A DNA stretch of 64,000 nt from an uncultured Bacteroides sp. (GCF_958445495.1 NZ_CAUCSQ010000011.1:1-64000); one strand, 5' to 3'. Counted from the stretch's first letter, positions 53,333-62,135 are shown. Numbers and translations are program-made. The notes: generated by a model from the letters alone, not told the origin.

Positions 53333-56300
53333 TCAATCTTTGCTTGTTAGTTTCTTTAATCTGCTTTCAATCATGCTTTCGATATCGTCATTGCCTTGGT
53401 AATTCTGCTGTAAGCTTAGCAAATACTGGCGTGCATCCAAATCTTTGCCCATAGCGGCATATACATCGGACAGAAGGACAAAGCTGCGTGCCAGCCAATA
53501 AGCATGAGGAGTGCTTTGTTCTATATAGTTTAGGAGCTCTTTCTCTGCTGCGGAGTATTCTTTCGCATCGTAGAGCGACTGTGCAACCTGGTATTTGGCT
53601 TCGGCGCCGTAAAGGTTGCGTGTGTCTTTAGCCAGTTCCCGGTAGTCGTCCATCGCTTTCTTATCCGCTTTTTGACGTGTATATGCTTTGGCACGGTAAT
53701 AAAGCGCCTCGTTTTTCAGTTCCGGGCTGAGTTTGGCTTCGGCAAGCAAATCGGTGGCGGCATGGATTGTCTCTATGTCGTCTCTTAACAAGAAGGCGCA
53801 ACGCAGGATACCGGTTTCGGCAAGTTGGCGTCTTTCCATATTCGTCGCTTTTTCTTTCAGCATCTTGTAGCTGGCTAACGCTTCCACCATATTCTGTTGG
53901 TTGAACTGTACTTCCGCACGCAGGATGAGGGCTTCTTCCGCAAACGGATTGTTGGGGTATTCCAACAGTTTTCCGGAATGGAGAAGAATCATATCATAAT
54001 TTTTCTGTTCGTTTCCAATCAGGCAGAGATAATAATGGGCATTCAGGCTGAAAGCACCTTCCGGATAGCTCTGCAAGTATTTGTTGAAACTTGCTTTGGC
54101 TTCTTCCATCTTGCCCCGCATGTAAATCTTTTCGGCGGCGATATACGTGAGTGAGTCCTGCTCGTTGGCATCGAAGCGGATATGTCCCGGCATGGTGTTT
54201 GCCAATGCCGCGAACTCGTCTATACGGTTCATATCCACATAAATTGATTTTAAATCACGCATTGCCAGGCGGGCCTCTTCGCTGCCGGGGTATTTTTCGA
54301 TAACCTGTTTGTATGCTTCGATAGCTTGGTTATAGTCTCCTTTCTGGTAATATAATAATCCGATTTCTGTTGCGGCTTTCCTGCTGACAGGACTTTCCGG
54401 ATATTTGTCGAGCAGTTCCTTGAAGGAAGTGATGGCTTGGTTGTTATTGTCCATCAGTACGTAGGAACGCCCTTTCTCATAAATGGCATTTACCGCATAG
54501 GGAGAAGAGGGATATTTGCCGACCAGCCGGTTCAATAAGGTGATTTTACCCGAATAGTCTTTCTGCAGTCCGGACACGAGAGCCAGTTGGTAGAAGGAAT
54601 AGTCTCCGGAAGAAGTGCCCATTTGTTCGGCCTGTGAATAGTAATGCTTGGCTTCCTCGAAATTACGCACATGCAGATGACAGTCACCGATACGGTTGTA
54701 AGCATCGGCAAGTGCGGTTGTATTTTCCCCTTTTTCCAGTTGGACATATTTTTGGAAGTAATTGTTTGCCTGTGTATAATCTTTCCGGTGGAAAGCGATA
54801 TATCCCAGGTTGTAGTTGGCAAGGGCATACATCTCATTGTCCGGCCGGGTCGTTAGTTGCAGATAGGCGTTGAAATCGCGGGCGGCTTCCACCATCCGGT
54901 TCAGACGGTAGTAAGATTCACCGCACCAGTAGTAGGCATCCGCTTTGGTTTGCCGGTTGTACTGCCCGATGGCAATGGATTGGTTCAAGAATTTGAGGGC
55001 TTTTTCGAAGTCTGCATTGGCAAATGCCTGAGTACCTAGCTGGAACAGTATTTTCTGTTTCGCTTCCAGTATTTGTGCGCTTGGCCGGGCTATCCGTTCG
55101 ATGGATTTCAGGGCGGCTTCATAACTTCGGGTATTCATATAGACCTCTATCAGGTAACTGCTTACTTTTTCCGCATAGGGGGAGGTTGGAAATTCATTCA
55201 GGAATCTCTCGAAAGCCGTGACAGATTCCCCGAAAGCGGAGAAAGAAGTCTCATGCAGGCAAAGGGCGTAGTTGTAGGCTGCCTGTTCTTTGATTTGGAG
55301 GTTCGCATTGGACGCGGCAGCCTGTTCGAAAGCCATGCGGGCTTTATTTTTCTCAGCCAGTTGCAGGTAGGAGAGCCCCATGTGCAAATAGGCGTTTTGT
55401 GTCAGTGCATCGTTGGTTATGGTTACTTTTCCCAGGGTTTCCGCCGCTTTGGAATAAACTTTTGTCTGGTAATAGGAAAGTCCAAGCATATAGAGGGCGT
55501 CTCTTCGGGGGGCGGTACGGGTTTTGTCCAGATAATCATTGAATGCTTCCGTTGCCCGGTGGTATTGGCCGAAATGGTAGTAGGCATCTCCCAGGATGCG
55601 GTACATTTCGGCTGCGTGTTCATTGTCCGGATAGGCTGAAAGGTAATTTTGGGCGACAATCTGCGCCTTGTCGTAATTCTTGAGCTGCGCATAGATTTCA
55701 GCAATGTAGTAGGGGACAAGGGCTTTGTACTTCGGATGGTCCTGCAATGGAAGAAAACCTTTCAGCGCTTCGTTATAGCGTTTTTGCGTATAGCGGATAT
55801 AAGAAAGGTAGTAGCTGCAGTCTTGGGCATATTCGGGACTGTTGGCGCGTAAAGTCTCGAACCAGATTGCCGCTTCCCGTAAATTCCCTGTTTTCAGATA
55901 ACAGGTAGCCAACCGGTAAGTACAGTCATCCCGCTCTTCATTGTTCAGCAAGTCGAGGTCGACGGCATTGAAGAGCGCCAACGCTTCGTTGTATTTTTCT
56001 TCATAAAAATAACAGGAAGCCAAGAGTGAATAGATGCGGTTGGCATAAGGAGTGTCGGGATAGCGGTCAAGGTATTTGCGGAGCAGTTCGACACGGTTTT
56101 TGTCATTCAGTTCGTATGCTGAACTGACCAGCATGTATTCTGCATCCTGCATTAGGGCGGCTGCCGGTTTTTGCTTGACAAATGCTTTTAATGCAGGTAT
56201 GGCGGCCGCATAGTTTTTTTCCTGGAAAAGTTCTTTCCCTTCCTTGTAAAGGTTGGCGGACGAAGTGAATTTTTCACTTGTCTGGGCAAATCCTATAATC

Positions 56301-56350
56301 GGTGTGCAGCAGATAGCCGCACAAATGAGTCTAGTAATTTCTTTTTTCAT
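53333..56350 (-). CDS. Large tetratricopeptide-repeat periplasmic protein
   Basis: A 1005-residue protein with a cleavable signal peptide (about 1-22, FAQ) and TPR-like helical pairs over almost the whole length. Clear repeats include YNEALALFNAVDLDL, YRILGDAYYHFGQYHRATEAF, YNRIGDCHLHVRNFEEAKHYYSQAE, and the YQKGDYNQAIEAYKQVIEKYP unit that matches the TPR consensus almost fully. No enzyme motif is visible. Such long solenoids act as scaffolds. It is transcribed just before the outer-membrane barrel gene, with a 5-bp gap, from a TACTTTTG -7 box 17 bp upstream of the start. A role in outer-membrane transport or assembly is inference. Confidence 0.88.
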   Translation of the reverse strand: MKKEITRLICAAICCTPIIGFAQTSEKFTSSANLYKEGKELFQEKNYAAAIPALKAFVKQKPAAALMQDAEYMLVSSAYELNDKNRVELLRKYLDRYPDTPYANRIYSLLASCYFYEEKYNEALALFNAVDLDLLNNEERDDCTYRLATCYLKTGNLREAAIWFETLRANSPEYAQDCSYYLSYIRYTQKRYNEALKGFLPLQDHPKYKALVPYYIAEIYAQLKNYDKAQIVAQNYLSAYPDNEHAAEMYRILGDAYYHFGQYHRATEAFNDYLDKTRTAPRRDALYMLGLSYYQTKVYSKAAETLGKVTITNDALTQNAYLHMGLSYLQLAEKNKARMAFEQAAASNANLQIKEQAAYNYALCLHETSFSAFGESVTAFERFLNEFPTSPYAEKVSSYLIEVYMNTRSYEAALKSIERIARPSAQILEAKQKILFQLGTQAFANADFEKALKFLNQSIAIGQYNRQTKADAYYWCGESYYRLNRMVEAARDFNAYLQLTTRPDNEMYALANYNLGYIAFHRKDYTQANNYFQKYVQLEKGENTTALADAYNRIGDCHLHVRNFEEAKHYYSQAEQMGTSSGDYSFYQLALVSGLQKDYSGKITLLNRLVGKYPSSPYAVNAIYEKGRSYVLMDNNNQAITSFKELLDKYPESPVSRKAATEIGLLYYQKGDYNQAIEAYKQVIEKYPGSEEARLAMRDLKSIYVDMNRIDEFAALANTMPGHIRFDANEQDSLTYIAAEKIYMRGKMEEAKASFNKYLQSYPEGAFSLNAHYYLCLIGNEQKNYDMILLHSGKLLEYPNNPFAEEALILRAEVQFNQQNMVEALASYKMLKEKATNMERRQLAETGILRCAFLLRDDIETIHAATDLLAEAKLSPELKNEALYYRAKAYTRQKADKKAMDDYRELAKDTRNLYGAEAKYQVAQSLYDAKEYSAAEKELLNYIEQSTPHAYWLARSFVLLSDVYAAMGKDLDARQYLLSLQQNYQGNDDIESMIESRLKKLTSKD

Positions 56351-56366
56351 AATCGGGGTGTTTATG

Positions 56367-56374
56367 CAAAAGTA
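56367..56374 (-). promoter_or_regulatory. Putative -7 box of the TPR-barrel operon
   Basis: The minus strand reads TACTTTTG, matching TAnnTTTG, 17 bp before the TPR start. No clean -33 element is seen. Confidence 0.45.
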
Positions 56375-56483
56375 CTACATATCTTTCAATGACGTATTTT
56401 AATGGCTGTTAATTTAAAGCTCATTAAAATATTAGACAGGATGAATGGGGATATGTTTCTCTAATTTGTTATATTTTAACGAA

Positions 56484-57005
56484 TTATCTGTCGGATAAGA
56501 ACTTTTTAAGTCCTTGTCGGATAGAGCCTAGCCCGAAATCTTCCGGATTGATGTCGGAGAGAGGCAAGAAGAAAGAATCCGAGACATCATCCATGGCGGA
56601 GAAACGGCTCGTGTCTTCTACCGTGCAAAGAAAGAACATGTCGAGCGTATGGACCGGAAAACCGGAATAGATGTAGATATTGGGGAGTGTGAACTGGTAG
56701 ACGGCTTTTTTTACTTTCAGTCCCGTTTCTTCCAGCACTTCCCTGGCAACGCCTTCTTCGCCTGTCTCGTTCATATCTATGAATCCGCCGGGAAGGTCGA
56801 GAGTCCCTTTGGCGGGTTCTTTGGCGCGCCGGCAAACGAGCAGTTCGTCCTTTTCATTCAAGATGAGTGCCACAGTGGCGGAAGAGGGGTTGAAATAATA
56901 GACAAACCCGCAATCGGCACACTTTTTAGATTTTTCGTTATTGACTTCGAAATGGGATGAACCGCATTCGGGGCAATATAGGAACTGGGCAAGAGGGTGT
57001 TTCAT
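56484..57005 (-). CDS. NUDIX hydrolase with N-terminal zinc ribbon
   Basis: A 173-residue hydrolase of nucleoside diphosphates linked to another group. A four-cysteine zinc ribbon (YCPECGSSHF, then CADCGFVYYF) precedes the NUDIX box, read as G, then FIDMN, E, seven residues, REVLEETGL, which matches Gx5Ex7REUxEExGU. The combination resembles the NADH-pyrophosphatase-like group, but the substrate is not certain. ATG 57005 is chosen over an in-frame ATG at 57035 because a TAACTTTG -7 box lies at 57040-57047 and because the zinc ribbon then starts near residue 10. Confidence 0.92.
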   Translation of the reverse strand: MKHPLAQFLYCPECGSSHFEVNNEKSKKCADCGFVYYFNPSSATVALILNEKDELLVCRRAKEPAKGTLDLPGGFIDMNETGEEGVAREVLEETGLKVKKAVYQFTLPNIYIYSGFPVHTLDMFFLCTVEDTSRFSAMDDVSDSFFLPLSDINPEDFGLGSIRQGLKKFLSDR

Positions 57006-57039
57006 AATCGTATATATTTCCAGGTTTTTGTTCATGCGG

Positions 57040-57047
57040 CAAAGTTA
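57040..57047 (-). promoter_or_regulatory. Putative -7 box of the NUDIX gene
   Basis: The minus strand reads TAACTTTG, matching TAnnTTTG, 34 bp before ATG 57005. Confidence 0.45.
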
Positions 57048-57378
57048 TAAAAAAACAAGATTGGGCAGGTAAAAAGAGCGAAGAATGCAGCTAAATGTTA
57101 TGTTTGTTTTAAAGTCTGGGAAGAAAGCGGTGCGGAGGATACGGAAAATAAAAGAATGCCGGAAGCGGTCGGCGGTAAATATAAGTGCGGATTCTCCGTT
57201 TCCCAAAGTAAAAGCGGGAGCGTCGGAATTTCCTTGCGGTGTTAATGCCTGCTTTCTTGTACGGGAAAAGAGCCGGACTTGTACCGGACTTCCATGTAAT
57301 GAGTACAAGACTTGGCTGGAGGAAGTACTTGAGTTGTCCGGGTGGTGTACAACAAAGGAGTCCGGGATATACAGGTTT

Positions 57379-57443
57379 TTCCCTTCACCTTTCACTATCC
57401 TTTATCCATCGGCATTAGCGGGTGAAGGGGGGGCGTTCACCCG
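57379..57443 (+). repeat. Structured dispersed repeat, copy A
   Basis: About 64 bp opening with CCCTTCACCTTTCAC and holding a block of about 30 bases (CTTTATCCATCGGCATTAGC onward) that recurs exactly, inverted, in copy B. The end forms a hairpin GGGTGAA / TTCACCC with a G-rich loop. Confidence 0.7.
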
Positions 57444-57649
57444 TGTTTCATCATAAATAGAGGCAGTGTCGTTTGCGTAAACGAATACATCGTTTATTTT
57501 ATTTGTGCGGCGTTTTAAAAAACATCACGATATTTTTTTTTGAATGATTGGATAGAAAATGATGTGTTGCCCGGCATCGTTATTCCGGTAACAGGCAAGT
57601 CGAACGCGCGCTGATATCCGGTGTCTGTTTCCGGATAGGCAAGCGGGTG

Positions 57650-57729
57650 GCGTGAATAGCGGGTGAAAGCTTGCCCTTCACCCGCTAATGCCGATGGATA
57701 AAGGGGTGTGAAAGGTGAAGGGCTATTCA
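57650..57729 (-). repeat. Structured dispersed repeat, copy B (inverted)
   Basis: The reverse complement matches copy A from CCCTTCACCTTTCAC through the shared 30-base block and the GGGTGAA/TTCACCC hairpin (loop GGGCAAGC). This copy is also bounded by a 7-bp inverted repeat TGAATAG/CTATTCA (57653-57659, 57723-57729). It ends about 65 bp before the ahpC promoter. Confidence 0.7.
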
Positions 57730-57794
57730 TGTATTTCCATTATCCTGTTATAAATTTCATCTATTACCGCATAGAATTATTCGATTGGACTTTT

Positions 57795-57827
57795 TTTGCA
57801 AAAACGGCTCTTTCGCTTTTATCTTTG
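57795..57827 (+). promoter_or_regulatory. Promoter of ahpC
   Basis: TTTG at 57795-57798 and TATCTTTG at 57820-57827 with a 21-bp spacer match the Bacteroides consensus. The leader to the ahpC ATG is about 75 bases. No OxyR-type operator could be assigned by eye. Confidence 0.7.
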
Positions 57828-57905
57828 TATCGGAAACGAGAAACAAAACGTAGTTTCCGATGTTATAAGTCAAATCAATTAATAACAATAAAAAGCAAAA
57901 AGATT

Positions 57906-58472
57906 ATGGAACCGATTTTAAATTCTCAACTTCCTGAATTCAGTGTTCAGGCTTTTCACAACGGAGCTTTCAAGACTGTAACCAACAATGACCTGAAAGG
58001 TAAATGGGCGATTCTTTTCTTCTATCCTGCCGACTTTACTTTCGTATGTCCTACTGAATTGGTGGATATGGCTGAAAAGTACGACCAGTTCAAAGCGATG
58101 GGTGTAGAAATCTATTCGGTAAGTACTGACTCTCATTTCGTGCACAAAGCCTGGCATGATACTTCTGAAAGTATTCGCAAGATTCAATATCCGATGTTGG
58201 CAGACCCGACTGGCGCTTTGAGCCGTGCACTGGGTGTATATATCGAAGAAGAGGGTATGGCTTATCGCGGTACATTCGTTGTCAATCCGGAAGGAAAGAT
58301 TAAAGTGGTGGAACTGAATGACAACAATATCGGCCGTGACGCGAGCGAGTTGCTCCGAAAGGTAGAAGCCGCACAGTTTGTAGCCAGCCACGACGGGGAA
58401 GTCTGCCCGGCTAAATGGAAGAAGGGTGAGTCTACCCTGAAACCGAGTATCGACCTGGTAGGTAAGATTTGA
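57906..58472 (+). CDS. ahpC: Alkyl hydroperoxide reductase, peroxiredoxin subunit
   Basis: A 188-residue typical 2-Cys peroxiredoxin that reduces hydrogen peroxide and organic peroxides in the cytoplasm. The peroxidatic cysteine is C48 in DFTFVCPTEL; the resolving cysteine is near 166 in GEVCPAKW; FFYPADF and RGTFVVNPEGKI are family landmarks. An in-frame ATG at 57708 would add 66 residues read through the promoter, so ATG 57906 is chosen. The reductase partner ahpF follows by 80 bp that contain a terminator-like hairpin. Confidence 0.97.
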   Translation: MEPILNSQLPEFSVQAFHNGAFKTVTNNDLKGKWAILFFYPADFTFVCPTELVDMAEKYDQFKAMGVEIYSVSTDSHFVHKAWHDTSESIRKIQYPMLADPTGALSRALGVYIEEEGMAYRGTFVVNPEGKIKVVELNDNNIGRDASELLRKVEAAQFVASHDGEVCPAKWKKGESTLKPSIDLVGKI

Positions 58473-58494
58473 TAGAACTTGATAATGATGACGG

Positions 58495-58531
58495 AAGGCC
58501 GGTAACGGGAAACGCTGCCGGCCTTTCTTTT
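58495..58531 (+). terminator. Attenuator-like hairpin between ahpC and ahpF
   Basis: An 8-bp GC-rich perfect stem (58495-58502 with 58518-58525) followed by TCTTTT, 22 bp after ahpC and 22 bp before ahpF. It has the form of a Rho-independent terminator and probably lets only part of the transcription reach ahpF. Confidence 0.65.
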
Positions 58532-58540
58532 CAAAAAATG

Positions 58541-58552
58541 AAAGGAGGAGGT
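58541..58552 (+). promoter_or_regulatory. Strong Shine-Dalgarno-like site of ahpF
   Basis: AAAGGAGGAGGT directly precedes the ATG at 58553. Such a site is unusual in Bacteroides and settles the ahpF start over the in-frame ATG at 58469. Confidence 0.65.
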
Positions 58553-60103
58553 ATGTTGGATTCTGCATTAAAAGAACAATTGAAAGGTATCTTTGCCGGG
58601 TTAGAGGCGAATTTTACTTTTGATATATCGGTGTCGTCCGGCCACGAGAATAGGACTGAGTTATTGGAATTGCTGGGGGATGTGGCAGATTGTTCCGGTC
58701 ACATTGCTTGTGTAGTGAATGAAGGGAGCGGTTTGAAGTTTACCCTGCTGAAAAACGGAAACCGTACGGGAATCACTTTCCGAGGCATTCCCAACGGGCA
58801 TGAGTTCACTTCGCTGTTGCTGGCTATCCTGAATTTGGACGGCAAAGGAAAGAATTTCCCCGATGAGGCGGTCTGCAACCGGGTGAAGGCATTAAAGGGA
58901 CCGGTACATTTGGTAACTTATGTTTCGTTGACTTGTACGAACTGCCCTGACGTGGTGCAGGCTTTGAATGCGATGGCTACGCTGAATCCTTCCATTACCC
59001 ATGAAATGGTGGACGGTGCGCTTTATCAAGATGAGGTGGAGGCGTTGAAAATACAGGGAGTGCCTTCCGTCTTTGCGGACGGGAAGCTGCTTCATGTGGG
59101 ACGCGGCGAATTCGGTGAGTTGCTGGCGAAACTGGAGGAGCAATACGGTATTGACGAAACTAAAGCGGAAGTGGAAGTGAAGGAGTATGACGTGATTGTA
59201 GCCGGCGGGGGGCCCGCGGGAGTATCGGCTGCCATTTATTCCGCCCGTAAAGGATTGCGTGTGGCTGTTATTGCCGAGCGTGTTGGCGGTCAGGTGAAAG
59301 AAACAGTTGGTATCGAGAATTTAATTTCCGTGCCTGAGACAACGGGGAATGAGCTTGCCGGCAATCTGAAGACTCATTTATTGCGTTATCCCGTAGATTT
59401 GCTTGAACACCGCAAGGTGGAGAAAGTGGAAATCTTGGGTAAACAAAAGCTTGTCACTACTTCCGTCGGTGAGAAGTTCCTGGCTCCGGCTCTGATTATT
59501 GCGACCGGTGCAAGTTGGCGCAAGCTGAACGTTCCGGGAGAAGCGGAGTATATAGGTCGCGGTGTCGCTTTCTGCCCGCACTGTGACGGTCCGTTTTATA
59601 AGGGGAAGCATGTGGCGGTGGTCGGCGGCGGAAATTCCGGTATCGAAGCGGCTATCGATTTGGCGGGTATCTGCTCTAAAGTAACAGTGTTTGAGTTTAT
59701 GGATGAACTGAAGGCGGACAATGTGCTTCAGGAACGGCTTAAATCATTGCCGAACGTCGAAGTGTTTGTCAGTTCTCAAACTACGGAGGCGGTAGGAAAC
59801 GGCGATAAATTGACTGGTCTGCGCATCAAAGACCGTAAAACGGAAGAGGAACGCTTTGTGGAGCTGGATGGGGTTTTTGTACAAATCGGGCTTTCTGCAA
59901 ATAGTGACGTGTTCCGTGAAGTGGTGGAGACCAATCGTCCGGGCGAGATTGTGGTTGATGCTCATTGCCGCACGAATGTGCCGGGTATCTATGCAGCCGG
60001 AGATGTCTCGACAGTACCTTATAAACAGATTATCATCTCTATGGGGGAGGGAGCGAAGGCGGCGCTTTCTGCATTTGACGATAGAGTGCGCGGGGTTATC
60101 TGA
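58553..60103 (+). CDS. ahpF: Alkyl hydroperoxide reductase, flavoprotein subunit
   Basis: A 516-residue FAD disulfide reductase that passes electrons from NADH to AhpC. The N-terminal double thioredoxin fold (about 1-195) carries redox pair C128/C131 (TCTNCPD). The reductase part starts with YDVIVAGGGPAGVSAAIYSA (FAD binding, about 205), has the second redox pair C341/C344 (AFCPHCDGPF), the NAD-binding VAVVGGGNSGIEAAIDLA and the closing GIYAAGDVSTVPYKQ motif. It lies downstream of ahpC behind an attenuator-like hairpin and starts after a strong ribosome-binding site. Confidence 0.97.
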   Translation: MLDSALKEQLKGIFAGLEANFTFDISVSSGHENRTELLELLGDVADCSGHIACVVNEGSGLKFTLLKNGNRTGITFRGIPNGHEFTSLLLAILNLDGKGKNFPDEAVCNRVKALKGPVHLVTYVSLTCTNCPDVVQALNAMATLNPSITHEMVDGALYQDEVEALKIQGVPSVFADGKLLHVGRGEFGELLAKLEEQYGIDETKAEVEVKEYDVIVAGGGPAGVSAAIYSARKGLRVAVIAERVGGQVKETVGIENLISVPETTGNELAGNLKTHLLRYPVDLLEHRKVEKVEILGKQKLVTTSVGEKFLAPALIIATGASWRKLNVPGEAEYIGRGVAFCPHCDGPFYKGKHVAVVGGGNSGIEAAIDLAGICSKVTVFEFMDELKADNVLQERLKSLPNVEVFVSSQTTEAVGNGDKLTGLRIKDRKTEEERFVELDGVFVQIGLSANSDVFREVVETNRPGEIVVDAHCRTNVPGIYAAGDVSTVPYKQIIISMGEGAKAALSAFDDRVRGVI

Positions 60104-60167
60104 CGCATTCGGATATAACATGCCGGAAAGGTTGGTAATAAAAGCTGTAAAGGTATCGACGCATATC

Positions 60168-60198
60168 TTTGCGGCTTTTTGTTTTTTTCATACCTTTG
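60168..60198 (+). promoter_or_regulatory. Putative promoter of the EEP-phosphoesterase gene
   Basis: TTTG at 60168-60171 and TACCTTTG at 60191-60198 with a 19-bp spacer match the Bacteroides consensus, 24 bp before the chosen ATG at 60223. The upstream TTTG is itself part of a TATCTTTG box. Confidence 0.6.
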
Positions 60199-60222
60199 AG
60201 GCGCTTAACATTAACCCCCGAA

Positions 60223-62058
60223 ATGAAAAACATGAAAAAGGTTCTTTTATTGGTTTCTGCCGTTTTATTTATTTTACCGGTACAGGCTCAGCGTACGTTG
60301 AGGTTGATGACCTATAACATCAGGAATGCGAATGGCATGGATGATGTTTGTAATTTCCAGCGTGTAGCTAATGTGATAAACAATGCTTTTCCCGATGTCG
60401 TAGCCATACAGGAAGTGGATAGCATGACGGAGAGGAGCGGCCGGAAGTATGTGTTGGGTGAAATAGCCGAGCGTACACAGATGCACGCTTATTTTGCGCC
60501 TGCCATAGATTTTGACGGTGGAAAATATGGTATCGGGCTGTTGACCAGGCAAGTGCCGGTACGTCTGCAGACTGTTGCCTTGCCGGGAAGGGAGGAAGCC
60601 CGTGCTTTGATTTTGGCTGAATTTGAAGAGTATGTTTACTGTTGTACTCATTTGTCATTGACCGAGGAGGACCGTATGAAGTCATTGGAACTCGTGAAAT
60701 CATTCACCTCTTCTTATAAGAAGCCTCTGTTCCTGGCGGGGGATATGAATGCCGAACCTGAATCTGGCTTTATAAAGGAGTTGCAAAAGGATTTTCGAAT
60801 ACTTTCTAATCTTAAGCAGCACACTTATCCGGCTTCCGGGCCTAAGGAAACATTGGATTATATTGCGGCTTTGAAATCGGGAGCGGAGGGTTTCGCTCTT
60901 ATATCCGCCAGGGTATTGGATGAGCCTGTGGCTTCCGACCATCGTCCTGTGCTTGTGGAGTTGCGTACTGCCGAGAAAGCGGAGAGAATATTCCGTATGA
61001 AGCCTTATTTGCAGAATCCGGTAGGTAATGGGATTACGGTGATGTGGGAAACTTCTGTTCCCGCATATTGCTGGGTGGAGTATGGTGCGGATACTACGCG
61101 GTTGGAACGGGCGCGCACCATTGTGGACGGACAAGTGGTTTGCAACAATAAACTGCATAAAATCCGTATTGACGGCTTGCAGCCCGGCCGGAAATATTAT
61201 TATCGTGTATGTTCGCAGGAAATATTGCTTTATCAGGCTTACAAAAAGGTGTTCGGAAATACCGCCCGGTCGGAATTCAGCGAGTTTACCCTTCCGGAGG
61301 CGGATACGGATTCTTTCACCGCCATTGTTTTCAATGATTTGCACCAGCACACGGAGACTTTCCGCGCTTTGTGCAGGCAAATACGGGATGTCGATTATGA
61401 CTTTGTTGTGTTCAACGGTGACTGTGTAGACGACCCTGTGGACCGCGAACAAGCTACCGCTTTTATCAGTGAGCTGACCGAGGGTGTCCATGGCGACTGC
61501 ATCCCGACGTTCTTTATACGCGGTAATCATGAGATACGGAATGCTTATTCTATCGGTCTGCGCAACCATTTCGATTATGTAGGAGGGAAGACTTACGGCT
61601 CTTTCAACTGGGGAAATACCCGTATCGTGATGCTCGACTGCGGAGAAGACAAACAGGATTCCCACTGGGTATATTACGACCTGAATGATTTTACCCGGCT
61701 GCGGAATGAACAAGTGGATTTCCTGAAAGAAGAACTTTCTGCCAAAGCATTCAGGAGAGCAAAGAAACGTGTGCTTATCCATCATATTCCGCTTTATGGC
61801 AATGATGGGGTGAACCTTTGTGCAGGGTTATGGACTAAGTTATTGGAGAAAGCACCTTTCAATGTCAGTCTGAATGCGCATACGCATAGTTATGCTTTTC
61901 ATCCGAAGGGTGAGCTGGGGAATAATTATCCGGTCATTATCGGGGGAGGTTATAAAATGGATAGTGCGACGGTGATGGTTCTGGAAAAAAAGAAGGATGA
62001 ATTGAGGATTAGGGTGTTGAATGCAGAAGGGGAGGTATTGCTGGATATTGTAGTCTGA
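60223..62058 (+). CDS. Secreted fusion of DNase I-like (EEP) domain and calcineurin-like phosphoesterase
   Basis: A 611-residue protein with a signal peptide (about 1-22, VQAQ). Residues about 23-250 form an endonuclease/exonuclease/phosphatase domain: LMTYNIRNANG, AIQEVDS, LAGDMNAEPES and SDHRPVLVEL carry its metal and catalytic residues. A short fibronectin-like linker (about 258-365, MWETSVPAYCWVEYG) of the purple acid phosphatase type follows. Residues about 375-611 form a calcineurin-like metallophosphoesterase: FNDLHQH, FNGDCVDD, RGNHE, HHIPLYG and NAHTHSY. Both catalytic centres look intact. It probably releases phosphate from extracellular nucleic acids or organophosphates in the periplasm. 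The start ATG 60223 is chosen because it begins a clean signal peptide after the promoter. Confidence 0.88.
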   Translation: MKNMKKVLLLVSAVLFILPVQAQRTLRLMTYNIRNANGMDDVCNFQRVANVINNAFPDVVAIQEVDSMTERSGRKYVLGEIAERTQMHAYFAPAIDFDGGKYGIGLLTRQVPVRLQTVALPGREEARALILAEFEEYVYCCTHLSLTEEDRMKSLELVKSFTSSYKKPLFLAGDMNAEPESGFIKELQKDFRILSNLKQHTYPASGPKETLDYIAALKSGAEGFALISARVLDEPVASDHRPVLVELRTAEKAERIFRMKPYLQNPVGNGITVMWETSVPAYCWVEYGADTTRLERARTIVDGQVVCNNKLHKIRIDGLQPGRKYYYRVCSQEILLYQAYKKVFGNTARSEFSEFTLPEADTDSFTAIVFNDLHQHTETFRALCRQIRDVDYDFVVFNGDCVDDPVDREQATAFISELTEGVHGDCIPTFFIRGNHEIRNAYSIGLRNHFDYVGGKTYGSFNWGNTRIVMLDCGEDKQDSHWVYYDLNDFTRLRNEQVDFLKEELSAKAFRRAKKRVLIHHIPLYGNDGVNLCAGLWTKLLEKAPFNVSLNAHTHSYAFHPKGELGNNYPVIIGGGYKMDSATVMVLEKKKDELRIRVLNAEGEVLLDIVV

Positions 62059-62094
62059 ATATGAATTAAAATTTATCGGTAAAACCGTATCAGA

Positions 62095-62135
62095 TAACAG
62101 CCATAGGACAATGATTCATTGTCCTATGGCTGTTA
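62095..62135. terminator. Long hairpin between convergent genes
   Basis: A perfect 19-bp stem (62095-62113 with 62117-62135) with a 3-base loop, between the ends of the fusion gene and the lipoprotein gene. It is not followed by a clean T-tract on either side, but by position and strength it is likely a bidirectional terminator. Confidence 0.65.

Larger units (their letters stand above)
57048..57794. other. Noncoding stretch holding two inverted repeat copies
   Basis: About 750 bp between the NUDIX and ahpC promoters. Three short frames here (57045-57395, 57085-57456, 57515-57730) have no known features, and two of them encode the same SALAGEG string from opposite strands only because the repeat is inverted. 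A short inverted repeat CTTGTAC/GTACAAG occurs at 57278-57309. I see no RNA gene. Confidence 0.5.

Noticed and set aside
57045..57730. Short frames sharing an SPSALAGEG-like string
   Set aside because: The shared peptide comes from the two inverted DNA repeats read on opposite strands; no start context, domain or neighbours support genes.
60700..61785. 361-codon frame antisense to the EEP-phosphoesterase gene
   Set aside because: It lies fully inside a strong coding gene on the other strand, has no signal or domain, and its length is explained by codon bias of the sense gene.
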